Virus record (IMG/VR): IMGVR_UViG_3300025168_000763
Coordinates: 1-22,059 of that record
Length of the DNA stretch: 22,059 nucleotides
Strand: one strand, 5' to 3'
Source of the DNA: a virus
Made by a program: the position numbers and the translations under genes. Positions 19,774-22,059 of the stretch are shown here, one piece after another (positions within the stretch are counted from its first letter, which is position 1; every line of letters begins with the position of its first letter). The notes under the pieces are model-generated. The model was not told the origin of the DNA, ran no database searches, and saw only the letters and a list, made by a program, of their open reading frames with translations.

Positions 19774-20703
19774 ATGCCTGCAATAGAAACGCAAGCCGAA
19801 GCCGACGAAAAGATGGTCGATCTTCCTTCGACTGGAGCATCAGTAGACGTCACACTTGATGACACCGATGTAAGAGTTAATAAAGAAGAACCGGAAGCTG
19901 TAGAAACAGTTGTAAAAACTGAAACTGCATCCGAAGGAGAAATGGAAGATTACGGGAAAAAAGTTCAATCCCGTATTGATAAACTAACTAAAAAAGCAAG
20001 AGAAGCAGAAAGACGTGAACAAGCTGCTGTTGAATATGCACGTGGTGTGCAACAAGAAGCAGATAGCATGCGTCAAAAAGCACAAGCTTTAGATACTGGT
20101 TATGTAACTGAGTTTGGTGATCGAGTAGATGCACAGATTACTCAAGCTAAAAAAGAACTTAAAGACGCAATGGATTTAGGTGATGTAGAAAAGCAAGTTG
20201 ATATTCAAGCTAAATTAGGTAGATTAGCTATAGAAGAAGAGCGTGCTGCATCCCATAAAGCTCAAAGGGAAAGATTAAGGCAAGAAATGGAAGCAAGAGG
20301 GGTTAACCCAAATCAACCACGTATGCCCCAGCAGCAACCAAGACAACCTGCACCCCCTGCAAGACCAGATCCTAAAGCTGAAGAGTGGGCTGAGAAGAAC
20401 ACATGGTTTGGTGATGATGAACCAATGACCTTGACTTCTTTCTCAATTCATCGTAAACTAGTAGAAGAAGGATTTGACCCCAAGAGCGATTCGTACTATA
20501 ATGAAATAGACGTTCGAATGAGGGAAACATTTCCTCACAAGTTTGAACAACCAGTTTCGCCAACTCAAGCTGTAAATTCTGGAAACAGAATGGCAGCTCC
20601 AGGGAAGCGCAAAGGCACTGTGAGACTCACACCCTCACAAGTGGCTATAGCAAAAAAATTAGGTGTGCCGCTAAGCGAATATGCGAAATACGTGAAGGAG
20701 TAA
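19774..20703 (+). CDS. Capsid assembly scaffolding protein (309 aa)
   Basis: Directs procapsid assembly and is then removed. Features: acidic disordered N-terminus (1-60), long charged coiled coil (about 60-170, 'KKVQSRIDKLTKKAREAERREQ' region), a Pro/Gln-rich hinge ('QPRMPQQQPRQPAPPARPD', about 187-206) and a basic C-terminal helix-loop-helix ('RLTPSQVAIAKKLGVPLSEY') of the kind scaffolds use to bind capsid protein. Order co-chaperonin, scaffold, small protein, decoration, major capsid supports this. AGGAG upstream of ATG 19774. Confidence 0.82.
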   Translation: MPAIETQAEADEKMVDLPSTGASVDVTLDDTDVRVNKEEPEAVETVVKTETASEGEMEDYGKKVQSRIDKLTKKAREAERREQAAVEYARGVQQEADSMRQKAQALDTGYVTEFGDRVDAQITQAKKELKDAMDLGDVEKQVDIQAKLGRLAIEEERAASHKAQRERLRQEMEARGVNPNQPRMPQQQPRQPAPPARPDPKAEEWAEKNTWFGDDEPMTLTSFSIHRKLVEEGFDPKSDSYYNEIDVRMRETFPHKFEQPVSPTQAVNSGNRMAAPGKRKGTVRLTPSQVAIAKKLGVPLSEYAKYVKE

Positions 20704-20707
20704 GCAT

Positions 20708-21175
20708 ATGAATACAATAGATGAAAATAAAAAACTGCCATCACGCGAGTCTGAAACCAGAGAGAAAACTTCTCGAAGGAAACCGTGGACTCCACCATCA
20801 CAACTAGACGCACCACCTGCGCCAGCTGGGTTTACTCATCGCTGGATAAGGGCCGAATCTGTAGGACAGCAAGATCAAAAAAATGTTTCTGCTAGACTAC
20901 GTGAAGGATGGGAATTTGTTCGTGCAGACGAATATGATTCTAACATCTGGCCTCAAATTGATTCAGGTACATATAAAGGTGTTATAGCTGTTGGAGGTTT
21001 AATGCTAGCAAGGATTCCTAATGAAACGGTTGCTGAACGTACTCAATACTTTACTCAAAAGACTAAAGATAGAGATAACGCAATTGCAAACGATCCATTA
21101 AAGGACCAACATCCTAGTATGCCTGTTAGTAATGCTAGCAGGTCGCAAGTTAGTTTTGGCGGCAAGAAATCCTAA
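20708..21175 (+). CDS. Conserved small protein between scaffold and capsid genes (155 aa)
   Basis: Opens MNTIDENKKLPSRESETREK. The central pattern 'PPAPAGFTHRWIRAESVGQQ' and 'NVSARLREGWEFVRADEYD', then 'GVIAVGGLMLARIPNETVAER', is one I associate with a conserved head-module gene of marine phages. Soluble, no membrane helix; a short Ser/Gly-rich C-terminus. Capsid-assembly or structural role inferred only from position. The 79 bases after it (21176-21254) contain a T7 run and a short CCCA/TGGG stem but no clear terminator or promoter. Confidence 0.75.
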   Translation: MNTIDENKKLPSRESETREKTSRRKPWTPPSQLDAPPAPAGFTHRWIRAESVGQQDQKNVSARLREGWEFVRADEYDSNIWPQIDSGTYKGVIAVGGLMLARIPNETVAERTQYFTQKTKDRDNAIANDPLKDQHPSMPVSNASRSQVSFGGKKS

Positions 21176-21254
21176 ACAGATTTTTTTCTCCTTAATTAAA
21201 AAATTTACCGATCCCATGGTGGGTGAGGTATATCTTTAACTACAAGGAAAAATC

Positions 21255-21860
21255 ATGGTAAATGTAAACGCACCATCCGGTTTAAGACCTGTAGGTGAAT
21301 CTGGTAGTAACATCCAAAACGGTGGAACTACGGAGTACGACATCAACCCTGGATTAGCAACAACTATTTTCAAGGGCGATTTAGTACAGTTATTAGCAAA
21401 CGGAACAATTCAACAATCAGCAGCAGGTAATGTTGACTGTGTTGGTGTTTTCAACGGTTGCTTTTATGACGACCCTACTACTCAAAAACCAACTTGGTCA
21501 AACTACTACCCTGGCGGAATTACTCCAACAGGTGGTGGATTAATCAAAGCATTTGTCTACGACGATCCAAATAAGTTATTCGAGATACAAGGTAACGGTA
21601 TCCTAGCAGCTGGTTTTCCAGCAGCAGTAGGAAAAAATACTGATATCGTGGTTACTAACGGAAATACAATCAACGGCCAATCAGCAAGTCAATTAAACGT
21701 ACTTACTGGTAATGGTGGTGGTGTTCCAGCAGCAGGCGCAGCTCAATTAAGAATCGTTGGCATGTCCAAAGATCCTGAAAACAGCGACGCACTTACTGCT
21801 AACACTAACTGGATTGTTAAAATCGTTGAACACGTGTACTCTAGAATAACTGGCGTATAA
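21255..21860 (+). CDS. Capsid decoration-like protein (201 aa)
   Basis: AAGGAA precedes ATG 21255. The product opens MVNVNAPSGLRPVGESGSNI, then 'YDINPGLATTIFKGDLVQLLANGTI' and 'CVGVFNGCFYDD', Gly/Asn/Thr-rich and beta-rich throughout, ending 'WIVKIVEHVYSRITGV'. 'PSGLRPV' followed by a 'GD.V.l...G.i' strand and 'GVF.G' is typical of head decoration/stabilisation proteins encoded next to the major capsid gene. Codons are more C-ending than upstream (AAC, TAC), fitting a highly expressed structural protein. Role inferred. Confidence 0.7.
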   Translation: MVNVNAPSGLRPVGESGSNIQNGGTTEYDINPGLATTIFKGDLVQLLANGTIQQSAAGNVDCVGVFNGCFYDDPTTQKPTWSNYYPGGITPTGGGLIKAFVYDDPNKLFEIQGNGILAAGFPAAVGKNTDIVVTNGNTINGQSASQLNVLTGNGGGVPAAGAAQLRIVGMSKDPENSDALTANTNWIVKIVEHVYSRITGV

Positions 21861-21878
21861 ACCTAAGGAGATTGAACA

Positions 21879-22059
21879 ATGGTTATTTCAAGAATGCAAT
21901 TGGTCAAAGAACTCGAACCAGGCTTAAACGCACTATTTGGCTTAGAGTATGACCGATACGAAAATCAAGACAAAGAAATATTCGATACAGAATCATCTGA
22001 TCGTGCTTTCGAAGAAGAAGTAATGCTTGGCGGTTTTGCCAATGCAGCTGTAAAACCTG
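21879..22059 (+). CDS. Major capsid protein, 5' part only
   Basis: AAGGAG precedes ATG 21879, and the frame stays open to the window end (60 full codons). It opens MVISRMQLVKELEPGLNALF, with 'GLEYDRYENQDKEIFDTE' and 'SDRAFEEEVMLGGFANAAVK', which matches the N-terminal pattern of major capsid proteins of marine phages ('F.t..S.rafEe...l.GfG.a'). Position after scaffold and decoration genes fits. The fold-defining part lies outside the window. Confidence 0.75.
   Translation, partial: MVISRMQLVKELEPGLNALFGLEYDRYENQDKEIFDTESSDRAFEEEVMLGGFANAAVKP

Overview
The window is part of the genome of a tailed bacteriophage, most likely an uncultured marine phage of an AT-rich alphaproteobacterial host. 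The evidence is the low GC content, A/T-ending codons, tightly overlapping genes all on the + strand, and a head module resembling those seen in marine metagenomic phages (terminase, large portal, GroES-like co-chaperonin, scaffold, decoration protein, major capsid protein). The host is an inference from style, not from a marker gene.

Layout. Bases 1-1535 hold small early/regulatory genes: two adjacent AlpA/excisionase-like HTH proteins, two small proteins of unknown function, and a LexA-type winged-helix protein. Bases 1536-2788 hold a cluster of CCAATACC/GGTATTGG sites around the start of a terminase small subunit gene, followed by a VRR-NUC-type nuclease gene. Bases 2640-4700 are a largely non-coding, repeat-dense control region. 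It carries five diverged copies of a composite element of about 75-90 bp (tandem 8-mers YAAACTCC, about 45 bp, then a GC-rich palindromic segment), three perfect DnaA-box sequences, two copies of a 24-bp element ending in a dyad, several promoter-like sites and three small genes. I read it as a candidate replication origin and/or packaging-control region.

Bases 4700-22059 are a long virion operon behind a good sigma70-like promoter (4644-4672). It runs: conserved unknown protein, terminase large subunit, a 506-aa orphan, a 1440-aa multidomain protein (HNH-like segment, internal Tat-like motif, SleB-like cell-wall hydrolase, C-terminal domain of phage 'polyvalent' proteins), portal, several small basic or membrane proteins, two orphan low-complexity proteins, a holin-like membrane protein, a GroES-like co-chaperonin, scaffold, a capsid-associated small protein, decoration protein, and the first 60 codons of the major capsid protein.

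How it fits together. TerS, TerL and portal form the packaging motor. Scaffold, co-chaperonin, capsid and decoration proteins build the head. The 506- and 1440-aa proteins, placed between TerL and portal, look like internal or ejected virion cargo with muralytic and possibly nuclease activity. The HTH and LexA-like genes hint at a temperate or regulated life style, but no integrase is in the window. The least explained parts are the composite repeat family with DnaA boxes, the CCAATACC site cluster, and the modular 1440-aa protein with a perfect SRRxFLK motif in its middle.
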